A DNA stretch of 59,910 bases. It comes from Chloroflexota bacterium (GTDB taxonomy: Bacteria > Chloroflexota > Anaerolineae > 4572-78 > J111). The DNA lies in contig BOKF01000049.1 of assembly GCA_016860845.1 (NCBI GenBank), positions 1-59,910 of the forward strand, read 5' to 3'. Positions 7,282 to 16,040 of the stretch are shown piece by piece. A program made the translations under genes and the position numbers. Positions within the stretch are counted from its first letter, which is position 1, and each line of letters starts with the position of its first letter. The notes under the pieces are model-generated. The model ran no database searches, was not told the DNA's origin, and was given only the letters and a program-made list of their open reading frames with translations.

Positions 7282-8400
7282 TTAATTGGAGTTGAGTATA
7301 GCATGGCCCGAATTTTCGGTCAAATCTGCCAGCAAGTCGTCAGGATTTTTCCCTTGATAGGCCAATTTGCGAGCAGGGTCGGTGCTGTGACTGTAAACGC
7401 CTGAGGTGACGGAGGGGGAGGTATGACCAGCTTCGGCGCTGACGTGGTGCATCGGCACTCCGGCATCAAGGCTGTGAGTAATGTGGCTGTGGCGAATATC
7501 GTGAAAGCGATGCGGTTTCACGATGCCGGCTTCAATCTGGCGAGTGACCCACATATGAGAGATGCCGCTGCCGGTTATAGGCTTGCGCGACCAACCATTA
7601 CCTCGGGTTCCCAAAAAAACGCTCTCGTTAATCCCATCGGGCCGGATCATCAACCATTCCAGGAGGGTAGTCTGGGCCTCATTGCCAAAACCAACCATAC
7701 GCCGTTTTTTGTTTTTAGCCAGGCTGGCCAAAATGATAGCGGCGTATTGTTCGGGGTCTAATTTACTCATCTGCAAACCAGCCACTTCACTGACCCGGCA
7801 GCCGGTAGCGTAAGTCAGCCGGATAATAGCCCGGTCGCGGATGGCTCGCTCGTGAGGCAAATTAGCTTGACGAAGCTGGGTTGTCGCAATAATTTGCTCC
7901 AGATAGTCAATGACCTGGTTAAAATTTTCGGGCGGGATTATCCGGTCATCTATATCCTGGGTCGGGGGTTTAAATTTGGGGACTTGGAGCATCGGATTGA
8001 CACGCAAATGTCCAGCCTCAATGCACCAGATAAAAAATTTGTTTAAGCGGGTCCGATAATCCTTGACGGTCACTTTGCTATAATCGCCATTGCGATAGAG
8101 GTTAAGGAAGTCACAGATTGTCTCACTTTCAGGGGGCCAGGTTGGGCAATACTTGGCCAAAGCGTGAAGGGGAGAGGCGTAGCCACTAAGAGTGCTATCA
8201 AGTAGTCCGTCATCCCGTTTGAATTCCAAATATTTGTCCACAAAGTAACTCGTGGCTGGGATAGATGCAGGGGAGCCAGTAGTCAAGTTAAATAATTGTT
8301 CTTGACCATCAGGCCAGCGGATAATCAATTCTGTCTGGGTGGGCGACGCGGTAAAAAAGTCAAGATAGAGTTGGTTATCATTGTAGAAAAAACTGGGCAT
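7282..8400 (-). CDS. Tyrosine recombinase / phage-type integrase
   Basis: A 372-aa site-specific tyrosine recombinase. Residues about 80-165 form the SAM-like core-binding domain (SGYASPLHALAKYCP ... VKDYRTRLNKFFIWC). The catalytic domain carries Arg I in LTYATGCRVSEVAGL, the lysine region LAKNKKRRMV, HxxR in HRFHDIRHSHI, His III in AGHTSPSV and the nucleophile Tyr in SGVYSHS. About 75 N-terminal residues are an extra domain. It sits next to tRNA-Phe, a common attachment site, but no repeat of the tRNA end is visible within the window, so an integrated element is only inferred. Confidence 0.85.
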   Translation of the reverse strand: MPSFFYNDNQLYLDFFTASPTQTELIIRWPDGQEQLFNLTTGSPASIPATSYFVDKYLEFKRDDGLLDSTLSGYASPLHALAKYCPTWPPESETICDFLNLYRNGDYSKVTVKDYRTRLNKFFIWCIEAGHLRVNPMLQVPKFKPPTQDIDDRIIPPENFNQVIDYLEQIIATTQLRQANLPHERAIRDRAIIRLTYATGCRVSEVAGLQMSKLDPEQYAAIILASLAKNKKRRMVGFGNEAQTTLLEWLMIRPDGINESVFLGTRGNGWSRKPITGSGISHMWVTRQIEAGIVKPHRFHDIRHSHITHSLDAGVPMHHVSAEAGHTSPSVTSGVYSHSTDPARKLAYQGKNPDDLLADLTENSGHAILNSN

Positions 8401-8567
8401 ACAAAAATCCTTGATCTTTGAATTAAAAGCTCTAAAAAATTAGGCAGGACCATCAATTATACATCGTTAAAAAGCTTCAACCCGTTCCATTTTAGTCTTT
8501 GAAGTGGGCCTCGGTTATATAAATACGGGCAGGATACTGACGCACCCTGCCCTGGCTGAACAGCGGC

Positions 8568-8613
8568 AAAAACAAAAAAACGGCCACCCTCGCCACACAG
8601 GCAGGAATGACCG
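8568..8613 (-). terminator. Terminator-like hairpin upstream of the recombinase
   Basis: On the minus strand the stem CGGTCA/TGGCCG closes a large GC-rich loop and is followed by TTTTTTTGTTTTT. It would end transcription arriving from 8.6-9 kb before the recombinase gene, or act as an attenuator for it. Confidence 0.5.
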
Positions 8614-8694
8614 TCTGATAACCTTGAGCCACCATACGAAGTATGGTAGAATAGGCCTCAGCCCTGTCAACTGTCTCGCCAGTTGGTGGGGTCA

Positions 8695-8729
8695 GCCGCC
8701 GGTGGGTGTTGGTAGCACCTGCCGGCGGC
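8695..8729. repeat. GC-rich long hairpin
   Basis: GCCGCCGGTGGGTG and CACCTGCCGGCGGC form a 14-bp stem with two mismatches around a 7-base loop, followed on the plus strand by GTTTTGCTTT. It could be a plus-strand terminator or part of a structured RNA. Confidence 0.5.
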
Positions 8730-9032
8730 GTTTTGCTTTCGCGCTATTCAGTTGCCCTTATGATAGAGTCCTCTAAACGATGTGTCAAGAGTTATTGGGC
8801 TGGAGACCGCAGAAATAAGAATTTTTAAGGAAACCACCCCAACTGCATTCCAGATCGTAGGTGAACAAGTTCCGTTGTACACAAAATACCTTGTCGAGGG
8901 TAAGCCAACTTTGTCAGTGCAACTGACCCCGAAACCAAACCAATGTAACCTGCAACACCACTTCGCAAAAAACCTTGCCGGGGTGACCGGCTACATTGAT
9001 TTACACCCAGCCAGATCGGGAATCCGGTTGAG

Positions 9033-10490
9033 TTAATCCCCTGAGACCAACCGAACCAGATCCATTCGGATGGACCTCCCCAGAGTCCACGCTGGCTCGC
9101 CAGTTTTGTCCACCGACTTCATAAACTCATCGGAATCACGCACCACCAGCAGAAAAGCATCCGCGACTGTACGCAAATTGTCGCAGATCCATAACAGGGT
9201 GGAATGGTGCAGTCGTTCAGCGCGGTCAAGAACGATGATATGGTATCGTCCTTGAATTTGCCTGTGGAGGACATCCTCAGTGGGTTCGCCCCGCCGCAGC
9301 GACCGCCCGACAATACTTTCGACCAGTTGGCGCAGTTTGATCCTGGGTCCCGGCTCGGGCAATTGCGCCAGGAGGATCCGGTCTGAGGTCTGTTGCCTGA
9401 CTTTCTCCACAAACTGCTGAACGGTGGTCTGGTCTGCGGGGGGCAAGGTCGCCAGGCCATAGCCCCCCTGGGCGCGGGGCGTCGCCGTTTTTAAGCGGTA
9501 CAATTGAAATTCTAACCGGGATTGATTGGCTGAAGTCAGTAAAGGGAGTTCAGCCTGACCCTCTTCGGCCAGCACTACTTTAGGTTGGCTCAACTGGGTC
9601 AACTCTTTGTTCCAGATGGCCCGGCTGAGGAACCAGTCCAGGCCAGCCCGGATTTTTCCGGCCTCGGCCATAAACGCCTCCCAGTTGCGGACAATCAACA
9701 CGAAGGCCCCGGTGATGCGCTGCAAGCTACCACATAGCCCCAGCATAGCTTCGTGATGCAACTTTTCCGCCTGGTCAATCACGATGACGTCATAAGGCTG
9801 GCTTTCAAGCTCGGCGATCACACTCGAGGTCATTTCGTCTGGCCGCATCGGTCGTTGGACGATGTAGGCCAGCAGGGCGCGCTCCTTGATCCGCGGCCCC
9901 GGCTGGGGTAAGACCACCTGCAACACCCGCTCATGGATTGGCGTGATGGCTTCGCGCCATCTGGGCAAGGTGGTATTGTCTTCGGGAGGTAGAATGGCGA
10001 GACCATAGGCCCCCCCCTGTTGGCTGGTCGCTTTGATACCGCTGAGCCATTCATTGATCTGTCTCTCCGGGGGCCAGGCGGTCTCCGCTCCGGCACTCCA
10101 GTCGGGCTGGGCCAGCGCTGCCTGAAGACTTTCTTGCCACTCCTCCTGACTTTCGACTGGTTCAAAGAATGAGGCCAGGTGAGGCGGTGTGGTCCGCTGC
10201 CGCCGCACAAATTCGAGCTGGAGCTGGGTGGCGCTTTGGGCGAGCCAATGCGGGTCCAGGGGCCGGATGGTGAGCTGGCCCTGGGTGTCCTGATAGACCA
10301 CGGCCTGGCCGTTTGGGGCTAATCGCACGTTGAGCGTCCAGAGATGGGCCTCTGGCAGGGGGAGGGGCTGCTGGGAGACCAGATTGGCAATCCTCCAGGC
10401 TCGCTCTTTGGTTTGGACGAGACCCAGTACACAGCCGGCATCTAGGATTTTGACCTGGCGGATCGTCGCTTCGGCCGGGGGATCAGCCAT
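9033..10490 (-). CDS. Protein with two degenerate AAA/TniB-like modules
   Basis: A 485-aa protein I cannot assign to a named family. Residues 1-105 are beta-rich (GQAVVYQDTQGQLTIRPL). Two modules of about 125 residues follow (about 155-280 and 340-465) and are clearly repeats: each has YGLA(I/T)LPP, then a strand ending QPGPRIKER or EPGPRIKLR where a Walker A loop would be, then a Walker-B-like strand VIVIDQAEKLHHEAML or IIVLDRAERLHHSTLL, then a sensor-like strand FVLIVRNWEAF or FLLVVRDSDEF. The loop keeps a Lys but not GxxxxGK[ST], so ATP hydrolysis is doubtful. The ATG is 14 bases inside the flank of the insertion sequence and has no Shine-Dalgarno sequence, so the true N-terminus may have been lost. 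Confidence 0.6.
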   Translation of the reverse strand: MADPPAEATIRQVKILDAGCVLGLVQTKERAWRIANLVSQQPLPLPEAHLWTLNVRLAPNGQAVVYQDTQGQLTIRPLDPHWLAQSATQLQLEFVRRQRTTPPHLASFFEPVESQEEWQESLQAALAQPDWSAGAETAWPPERQINEWLSGIKATSQQGGAYGLAILPPEDNTTLPRWREAITPIHERVLQVVLPQPGPRIKERALLAYIVQRPMRPDEMTSSVIAELESQPYDVIVIDQAEKLHHEAMLGLCGSLQRITGAFVLIVRNWEAFMAEAGKIRAGLDWFLSRAIWNKELTQLSQPKVVLAEEGQAELPLLTSANQSRLEFQLYRLKTATPRAQGGYGLATLPPADQTTVQQFVEKVRQQTSDRILLAQLPEPGPRIKLRQLVESIVGRSLRRGEPTEDVLHRQIQGRYHIIVLDRAERLHHSTLLWICDNLRTVADAFLLVVRDSDEFMKSVDKTGEPAWTLGRSIRMDLVRLVSGD

Positions 10491-10503
10491 ATTGGTAAAA
10501 ATA

Positions 10504-10530
10504 AACAGTTACTGCAAAATTGGCATACAA
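10504..10530. repeat. Left terminal inverted repeat of the IS
   Basis: 27 bases exactly complementary to 12246-12272; matching ends at both sides. Confidence 0.9.
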
Positions 10531-10544
10531 ATTGGTCAGACCAA

Positions 10545-12160
10545 TTAGTCAGACTGAGCAACAGCCGCTTCCCAGCGAGCTTCTAAATCGGCTAGGAAGT
10601 CAGCCCGATGGAAGCGAAAGCGATGCACTTTAGCTTCCAGGAGCAAGGTTAAGTTCAATTGCTGGCGCTCCTTCAGGAATTCAGCCTGGTCAACCTGTTC
10701 CAGGCGGAGTAGCAACTCATCCAGGCTCTCGGTCTCATCGACCAGAGCGGCATAGGCACCGTAGCGGATGATAAAGTCTTGCACATTTTTGCGACCGGAG
10801 ACGCGACGTTGGCTCATCTTGATCTGACGAATGTACCTTTCCAATTCATTATTGGTCCGGGGCAAGCCGGTGACATCGTAGCTGGCGAATAGGCCCCACC
10901 AAAAGCTGCGAAAGATGCGGTTGATATGGGCCGCGACCGCCTGGTCTTCCGGGTCAGTCGCCGGGTGGCTGGTCAGGTCAACCAGATAAGCCGCAACGGC
11001 CTGCCTGACCTGGGCACTGGTTTTGCCTGGATCACGGTCCGGGTCGAGCAAGTGCTCCAGGTCGATCAACCACTGCCGCTGCCGACGATAGCGCTCGACT
11101 TGATCGGCAAAGGGCTGGCGACGGCGGGTCAGGACGATCAAGCGGCGCAGCAGGACGTGGTCCCCTTTTTTTGACAGCGAAGCAGGGAGGCTTCCAGGTC
11201 GGCTAGGGCATCAAAGACCTTGAGGCCACCCAACTCAAACGGGGCCACGCCTCCTTCCAGCAGGGTTGATTGCAGGGCAACGGCATAATCCAAGAGCACC
11301 GTTCGCACCGGGGCCGTTTCTGGCAACGCCCGGATCCGTTTGCGCAGCCGGGTCAACCCTGACCGGAAAGCGGCTTTGAGGCTCTTTTTCAAGCTCCGGT
11401 CCGCTTCAAAGGTGACTTGACCGGCATCGCGCAGACAATGGCTTTGGCAAGCTTGGTGGGGCACCCCGGTCAAGCTAGCAGCCACGGCCAGCCGGATCGA
11501 CTCTTGGGCGTCGCTGACCACCCCTGCCCAGGTCAGCTTCAACTCGGCCGCCAGGACCTTGAGCGGTTCAAGCAGTTGGCGGCTGAGCGTCTCGTGGCTG
11601 CTGTCGGTCAACGGCTCAACCATCAGGGTAACGCCACATTGCAACTCGCGGACGATATACAGGCAGGTGTTGCCTTTTTCCGGCTGCATCCCGTCCAGTC
11701 CGATGATTAACCGCGCCAATGGCTTCAACTTCTGCCGGATTTTAGCTCCTTGGCCGGCCCGCAGTAAAGCCAGAAAGTCGAGCATTAGATTGACCACCGT
11801 GCGTTCACAGATGTCTAAACGCAGATCGTGACTCAACCAGGTATAAATCTCGGCCTGGGGCTGATGTTGCCAGAATCGCCGGTAGCCAATCCGCACAATC
11901 AATTCGCGGCTGAAGCTACGATATTTCAAGTGCAATCTTTCGGCCTGGACCAAGTGGTAATCGACCGTGGCCCCCGGGCAATCACCCCGGGAACAGCGGT
12001 AGGCCCAACTGACCACTTGTTTCGGCCCGGTCAAGCCGATCAATGTTTTGTGCCAGAGCCGATGATGGCGTTTGAGGGTGCTGTGGCACAAGGGACAGAC
12101 ATGTTGCTCAGGCCGGTAATATTCGGTCGGTATGCTATTCGCAGTATTAAGGTGCGGCAC
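10545..12160 (-). CDS. DDE transposase read by -1 frameshift
   Basis: Two overlapping frames (11138-12160 and 10545-11141) encode one transposase of about 538 aa. The first frame has a zinc-ribbon-like CPLCHSTLK ... CSRGDCPG, the first catalytic Asp in LIIGLDGMQPEKG, and the second in GVVSDAQESIRLAVA followed by the HQACQSHCLRDAG helix. The second frame has LPRTNNELERYIRQIKMSQRRVSGRKNVQDFI, which should hold the catalytic Glu. These are hallmarks of the MULE/IS256-like superfamily. At 11166-11172 there is a run of seven A (minus strand) followed by GGGG. A -1 slip there joins ...CQK to KGDHVLLRRLIVL exactly where the frames overlap, so programmed frameshifting, common in transposases, is more likely than inactivation. 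Confidence 0.8.
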
Positions 12161-12203
12161 AGAACTACACTCCTGGTTGTCTTGAATACCCGCTAGCGGA
12201 ATT

Positions 12204-12806
12204 CTAGCCTACCAGGCTCCTATCAAAAAATTGAACCAAACTGCCTTGTATGCCAATTTTGCAGTAACTGTTCTTTAAATCGGGGTTATACCAGATGCGC
12301 GTTTGCAAATCTATCCCTGGCCAAGCGTTTGCGGTTTTACCTGGAGACCCGCTCGACTGGACAAAGGGGATGCCAAAAACCTGGCTGCGAGATACCACCT
12401 GATTGATGACATGATTCACTGTGGTGGGATCGGCGCCATTTACAATAACCTGAACGTCAACGGGTTGGCCGGCGCTCAGGCGGCTGGCGAAATTGGGCGG
12501 GATCACCACCAGGGCTTTGCTTTGGTTTCTGGCAAAGTATTGCTCGGCTTCGGCATAGCTGGTTACAACTCTGTCCACGATGATGTCCTGGCTATTGGTC
12601 AGCGTCGCCAGGAGCCGGCGAGAGAGGTCGCTGCGATCATTATCCATGACCATAATGGGGACTTCCCGAATATCGGCGATGACTGCATACGACATAATAA
12701 TGAGCAGGAGCGGCGGAGCCAATAACAGCAGCATCAAGGTAGCAGGGTCGCGCAAGATGTGGCGAATTTCTTTAACCAGCACGGCCCATGTTTTGCGGAG
12801 CGACAT
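12204..12806 (-). pseudogene. ABC-2 type permease truncated by the IS
   Basis: Codons 1-178 encode the N-terminal half of a YhhJ-like ABC-2 permease: LRKTWAVLVKEIRHILRDPATLMLLLLAPPLLLIIMSY (first membrane segment), then the large extracytoplasmic domain with VDVQVIVNGADPTTVNHVI. From about 12272 the frame is IS sequence (SYCKIGIQGSLVQF), ending at 12204. The five C-terminal membrane helices of a normal 370-aa protein are missing and not found beyond the IS. No ABC ATPase gene is adjacent either. Non-functional as an exporter. Confidence 0.8.
12246..12272. repeat. Right terminal inverted repeat of the IS
   Basis: Exact complement of 10504-10530. The IS end falls inside the ABC-2 permease frame, changing its reading to SYCKIGIQ. 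Confidence 0.9.
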
Positions 12807-12816
12807 GATCCTCTCC

Positions 12817-13626
12817 TTATCGTTTCAAGCCGGCCAGCGTCACATCGAGCATGGCTTCAACCGAACCCGGTTTCCGCCCCGCGATAAGACCATAGCCTGT
12901 ATGCTCACTCTGAAAAATCTGTTGTGATTGCCAAATGTTCTGGAAACCCTTAACTCCCCAAATTCTGATAACCTTAAGGAAAATTTTTAACTGCCCGGCA
13001 AGCCCCAACTGTTTCTTAATATCACTTGTCCAGGCAGGAATAAGGTCGCATCGATCAACGGTTACTACGTCTATCATTCCTGCCTGCTCAAACAAATCTT
13101 GCCAACCGGCCAGGGTTTCAGGGTTTTCACCTTCGATCTGGACGAGTTTGGACTTGAGACTTGCTGGAGTGGTCTCTTTCCAGCAGATGTCATGGATGCC
13201 TACATAGCCACCGGGTTTTGCCACTCTGATCATTTCTTGAATGGCTCGCTCTTTATCCAAAATGCAGGTCGTACATTCCGAGATCACGACTTCAAAGGTA
13301 TGGTCCGCGAAGGGCAAACTGTGCGCGTCACCCTGCTTGAATTCTACGTTCAGGCTTCTTGCTGCTGCCTTCCGGGTTGCTCGCTCGATCATATAGTCGG
13401 AGGCATCAACCCCAACCACGCGACAACCGAAACTTTGGGCCAAATGGCAGGCGCTTTCACCCGTTCCTGAGGCCACATCGAGAAGCTGGGTCTGCTTGCC
13501 AACATTACACAGCGCGGCCAGTTCTCCGGTAATTTCTAACCCGCCTGGGTGTAAAACCTCTAATCCGAGATTCTCACTCTCAACAAGATTCTCTAACGAG
13601 AGTCGAGTTCTATCCTCTCTGACCAT
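12817..13626 (-). CDS. Class I SAM-dependent methyltransferase (UbiE/ArsM-like)
   Basis: A 269-aa methyltransferase with motif I LLDVASGTGESACHLA at about residues 48-63, VVGVDASDYMIERA, GDAHSLPFADHTFEVVISE and the motif III segment VAKPGGYVGIHDICWKE. The SECTTCILDK stretch is reminiscent of arsenite-methyltransferase-like proteins, but the conserved cysteines of ArsM cannot be established, so the substrate stays open. The start overlaps the universal stress gene by 34 bases; ATG is 9 bases after GGAG. It ends 10 bases before the broken ABC permease gene, so the three were probably one operon. Confidence 0.8.
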   Translation of the reverse strand: MVREDRTRLSLENLVESENLGLEVLHPGGLEITGELAALCNVGKQTQLLDVASGTGESACHLAQSFGCRVVGVDASDYMIERATRKAAARSLNVEFKQGDAHSLPFADHTFEVVISECTTCILDKERAIQEMIRVAKPGGYVGIHDICWKETTPASLKSKLVQIEGENPETLAGWQDLFEQAGMIDVVTVDRCDLIPAWTSDIKKQLGLAGQLKIFLKVIRIWGVKGFQNIWQSQQIFQSEHTGYGLIAGRKPGSVEAMLDVTLAGLKR

Positions 13627-14537
13627 TTAGCCATCTCCTTTTGCCTGAGGTCTTCTTGACCTTTTACGAGGAGTACCGAACACCCGGCCGAGTGAATGAG
13701 TTTGCGTGAGATGCTGCCCCTCAGCCAGCCTTCCACTTTGCCGAGACCTCTTGAACCCGTTACAATCAAATCTATGGCCTGAGTTTCGCTATACGCCATA
13801 ATCTCGGCCGCCGCATCGCCCCAGGTGAGAACACCCTTTGCCGCTTTCCCAGCAATCCTCAGGGTTTTCACGGCTTGTTCAATGATGGCTCTCCCCTCAC
13901 TCTCTTTGTATGCGAGCTCCTCTTCCATCGCCTCGGCGGCCTCATTAGTAATGAGAGGTGGGGGAAGGCCTTGCAGAACTGCCGGATATGCGAAAGGATA
14001 GGAGACAGCGGCGTGCCGGGGCGGCAGGACATACATTACCCGAACCTGGGTGCGGGTTGGGAAGGGGAAGCGTGCCAGATAGTTCACGGCAGCCCTGCTG
14101 TTGGGTGAATCTTCAGCGACCAGGAGTACCTGGCGCAAGCCCCGGCAGGGTGAACGCACGACCAACACCGGCCGGTCGGCGGCCTCCACCACCTGCTGGG
14201 CTACCCCATCGAGCAAAATACCCAGGACGGCCCGCAGCCCGGTTGCCCCGATTACGATCAAATTCGATTGATGGACTTTGGCAAATTCAGTGAAGGCTTG
14301 CGCCGGATGGCCGGAGAGGCATTCCATCGTCGTCCGTACTTTGTCCCGCAGCAGGAGTTGAACCTCACGCAGCGTGGCTGCCGGTTTCCGGTGCGGAGTG
14401 ACAACACCGGCGGCGATCACATGACTTCCCGGCGGCAACGGCAGATGGCAGAGCAGTTGAACTGCCGCCTCGGTGTGTTCTGAGCCATCTACGGCTAGCA
14501 GGATCTGCAGGGGGGGCTGATTTTTAGGGGCGATCAT
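13593..14537 (-). CDS. Tandem universal stress protein
   Basis: A 314-aa cytosolic protein with two UspA domains (about 10-150 and 155-300). Domain 2 has the complete ATP-binding signature G-2x-G-9x-G-S in VTGSRGLGKVEGWLRGSISRKL. Domain 1 has VIGATGLRAVLGILLDGVAQQVV, with the last position not S/T, so nucleotide binding there may be lost. Universal stress proteins act as stress-responsive nucleotide-binding regulators. The start overlaps the upstream 57-aa ORF (ATGA), which implies translational coupling within the operon 13593-15969. Confidence 0.85.
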   Translation of the reverse strand: MIAPKNQPPLQILLAVDGSEHTEAAVQLLCHLPLPPGSHVIAAGVVTPHRKPAATLREVQLLLRDKVRTTMECLSGHPAQAFTEFAKVHQSNLIVIGATGLRAVLGILLDGVAQQVVEAADRPVLVVRSPCRGLRQVLLVAEDSPNSRAAVNYLARFPFPTRTQVRVMYVLPPRHAAVSYPFAYPAVLQGLPPPLITNEAAEAMEEELAYKESEGRAIIEQAVKTLRIAGKAAKGVLTWGDAAAEIMAYSETQAIDLIVTGSRGLGKVEGWLRGSISRKLIHSAGCSVLLVKGQEDLRQKEMAKWSERIELDSR

Positions 14538-14707
14538 CCAAACAAATCTCCTTTCCGGCCCTCATCCTCCTTGCAAACTGCTCGCAGCTTGTAGCGCCAT
14601 TGACCGCTAGTGGAATTTGTGCCGGTTACACCCGACAGACCTCGCTGAGCCAGCGCCTTCTGCAAATGTTGTAACGTTGTGGGGGTAATGAAAACCTTTG
14701 ACAACAT
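14534..14707 (-). CDS. 57-aa hypothetical protein, translationally coupled
   Basis: A small frame starting MLSKVFITPTTLQHLQKAL, basic and glycine-containing in the middle (RGLSGVTGTNSTSGQWRYK), with no recognised domain. Its ATG overlaps the glycosyltransferase stop (TGATG) and its stop overlaps the universal stress protein start (ATGA). This double coupling between two genuine genes is good evidence that it is translated. Function unknown. Confidence 0.6.
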   Translation of the reverse strand: MLSKVFITPTTLQHLQKALAQRGLSGVTGTNSTSGQWRYKLRAVCKEDEGRKGDLFG

Positions 14708-15969
14708 CAATCTCCCAGGCACTCGCTAATCAAAGCCACCAGCCGCTTTTCTAGAGTGGTGTAAGCGTAATAACGCCGACCGAGTTCGTAGTTATGAGCC
14801 GCCATTTCAGCGGCCAGGTTAGGATTGTCAAGAATTACCCGGGCATGCTGCACAGTCTCCTCATTGATGAAATCTCCGAAGCCGATAATTTTAAAGCCTT
14901 TAGGTTCGATATCGGTCTTGAAGATTTCGTAGGTACTCATCACAATGGGCCGACGGTAATAAATGGTTTCCAGAAAAGCGTTGCCAAAACCCTCCATAGC
15001 TGAAGGGTAAGTGACTAAATCAGCTTGTCCATAAACATCGGCCAGTCTATAGACCTTCTGCCCATTTTCTTTTTGCCCCCGTTGGTGAGAGATGAGGTCG
15101 GAGGCGAAGAGGGTCTTCACACCCATAAGTTTTGTATACACCTTGAGGTGAGCTTCATAGTCGGAACCTTCGTCCCCCGAAGCGTGAGAAATTATCAGGG
15201 TACAAGGCAGGTCCAAGCGCCGGGCTAACTCGATGGCGTATTCAATACGCTTACGCGGGACAATACGGGTGGGCTGGAGTAATAAATATTCATCCGGGCT
15301 AAGGCCAAGCGTGGACCGCAAATCATCGGCATATCCGTCCGGCTCTGGGGGAGCCGACTCAAAATCCATCACATTGGGAATTAGGGTGGCGCTCGCTCCC
15401 GTCCGCAGCGCCAATTGGCGACGGGCAAATGAGTTGATGACCACGTGCGTGACCCGGTTCAGGGTTGGGGGGAAGGCCGCACGCAGGTAATCGTCGGCGG
15501 CGGTGATAGCATAGCGGCCTCGCTCCCACACAAAATCGTGATGATGAGCGATGGCTGGCAGATCGGTTTCGGCGATGAGTTCGGTCAGGGCCAGGCCGAG
15601 GGGCACGTTCATGGGTATGGACAGCGCATTTTGGACAATCAGCAGTTCCAGATCAAAACGATGAATAAACTTGTAGAGCTGCTCTTTGAGGTGTGCGGTG
15701 AGTTGTTGAATAGTATACGACGTTTCGGCTGAACGAATGTAATCATCAAATAGGTCCACATTTAACTTCTGGATGATCGGGTGAGCAAAATGCGCCTCCG
15801 GCACAACCACAGACCGCTCCTCCGGCCAGTCCGAATCGCCAGCGAAATAGAAACAGGTATGACCCAGGCCGGCCAGTACGTTCGACCACTTGACGGTTTC
15901 GAGAGAGACGCCATCTGTCCCGGCCAGGCGAGTTGAAATAAAACCAATACGACTTTTACGAATACTCAT
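14707..15969 (-). CDS. GT4 glycosyltransferase, mannosylglucosylglycerate synthase-like
   Basis: A 420-aa GT-B glycosyltransferase of family GT4. The N-terminal signature GFISTRLAGTDGVSLETVKW and the internal HHHDFVWERGRYA are typical of MggS-like proteins, which add mannose to glucosylglycerate to make the osmolyte mannosylglucosylglycerate. The acceptor domain is followed by LLLQPTRIVPRKRIEYAIELARRL and the nucleotide-sugar E-x7-E motif EGFGNAFLE. A paralogue lies at 16614-17864, and a gpgS gene, which would make the precursor, lies at 31619-32830. Substrate assignment is inference from resemblance and context. Confidence 0.65.
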   Translation of the reverse strand: MSIRKSRIGFISTRLAGTDGVSLETVKWSNVLAGLGHTCFYFAGDSDWPEERSVVVPEAHFAHPIIQKLNVDLFDDYIRSAETSYTIQQLTAHLKEQLYKFIHRFDLELLIVQNALSIPMNVPLGLALTELIAETDLPAIAHHHDFVWERGRYAITAADDYLRAAFPPTLNRVTHVVINSFARRQLALRTGASATLIPNVMDFESAPPEPDGYADDLRSTLGLSPDEYLLLQPTRIVPRKRIEYAIELARRLDLPCTLIISHASGDEGSDYEAHLKVYTKLMGVKTLFASDLISHQRGQKENGQKVYRLADVYGQADLVTYPSAMEGFGNAFLETIYYRRPIVMSTYEIFKTDIEPKGFKIIGFGDFINEETVQHARVILDNPNLAAEMAAHNYELGRRYYAYTTLEKRLVALISECLGD

Positions 15970-16040
15970 ATCGCCTCTTGCTTACCTCGTAAGACAAATA
16001 GCCAATTATCTTGTTGAGTTATTCCCTTCTTGCCCAGCTT

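Larger units (their letters stand above)
8401..9032. other. Hairpin-rich non-coding stretch between recombinase and AAA-like gene
   Basis: No convincing gene lies in these 632 bases. Structures seen are: GGGCAGG/CCTGCCC at 8528-8551, a terminator-like hairpin at 8568-8613 on the minus strand, a near-perfect palindrome ACCATACGAAGTATGGT at 8631-8647, and a long GC-rich hairpin at 8695-8729. The first 380 bases could be a leader, a small RNA or recombinase-binding sites for the adjacent integrase. Bases 8780-9032 have only random-looking open frames. Confidence 0.5.
10504..12272 (-). mobile_element. Insertion sequence with perfect 27-bp terminal inverted repeats
   Basis: A 1769-bp element bounded by perfect 27-bp inverted repeats (10504-10530 and 12246-12272, starting AACAGTTACTGC) and containing one transposase in two frames. 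It has interrupted an ABC-2 permease gene on the right, at 12273. No target-site duplication is visible: 8 bases left TAAAAATA, right CTTTAAAT. The missing half of the permease is also absent on the left, so insertion was followed by a deletion or rearrangement at the left end. Confidence 0.85.

Noticed and set aside
7171..8400. tRNA-Phe plus recombinase as a delimited integrative element with att sites
   Set aside because: I looked for a repeat of the tRNA 3' end and saw none in the window, and the recombinase faces the tRNA 5' end rather than its 3' end, so no boundaries can be given.
8631..8647. Resemblance of ATACGAAGTAT to loxP arms
   Set aside because: The 3-bp centre is too short for a Cre-type core, and the similarity is to one 11-base stretch only.
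8504..9036. Two plus-strand frames of 84-90 codons
   Set aside because: They lie over hairpins, have no ribosome binding site and show no protein-like composition.
11138..11172. Frameshift in the IS transposase as an inactivating mutation
   Set aside because: The run of seven A at the exact frame junction and the intact remainder on both sides fit programmed frameshifting better.
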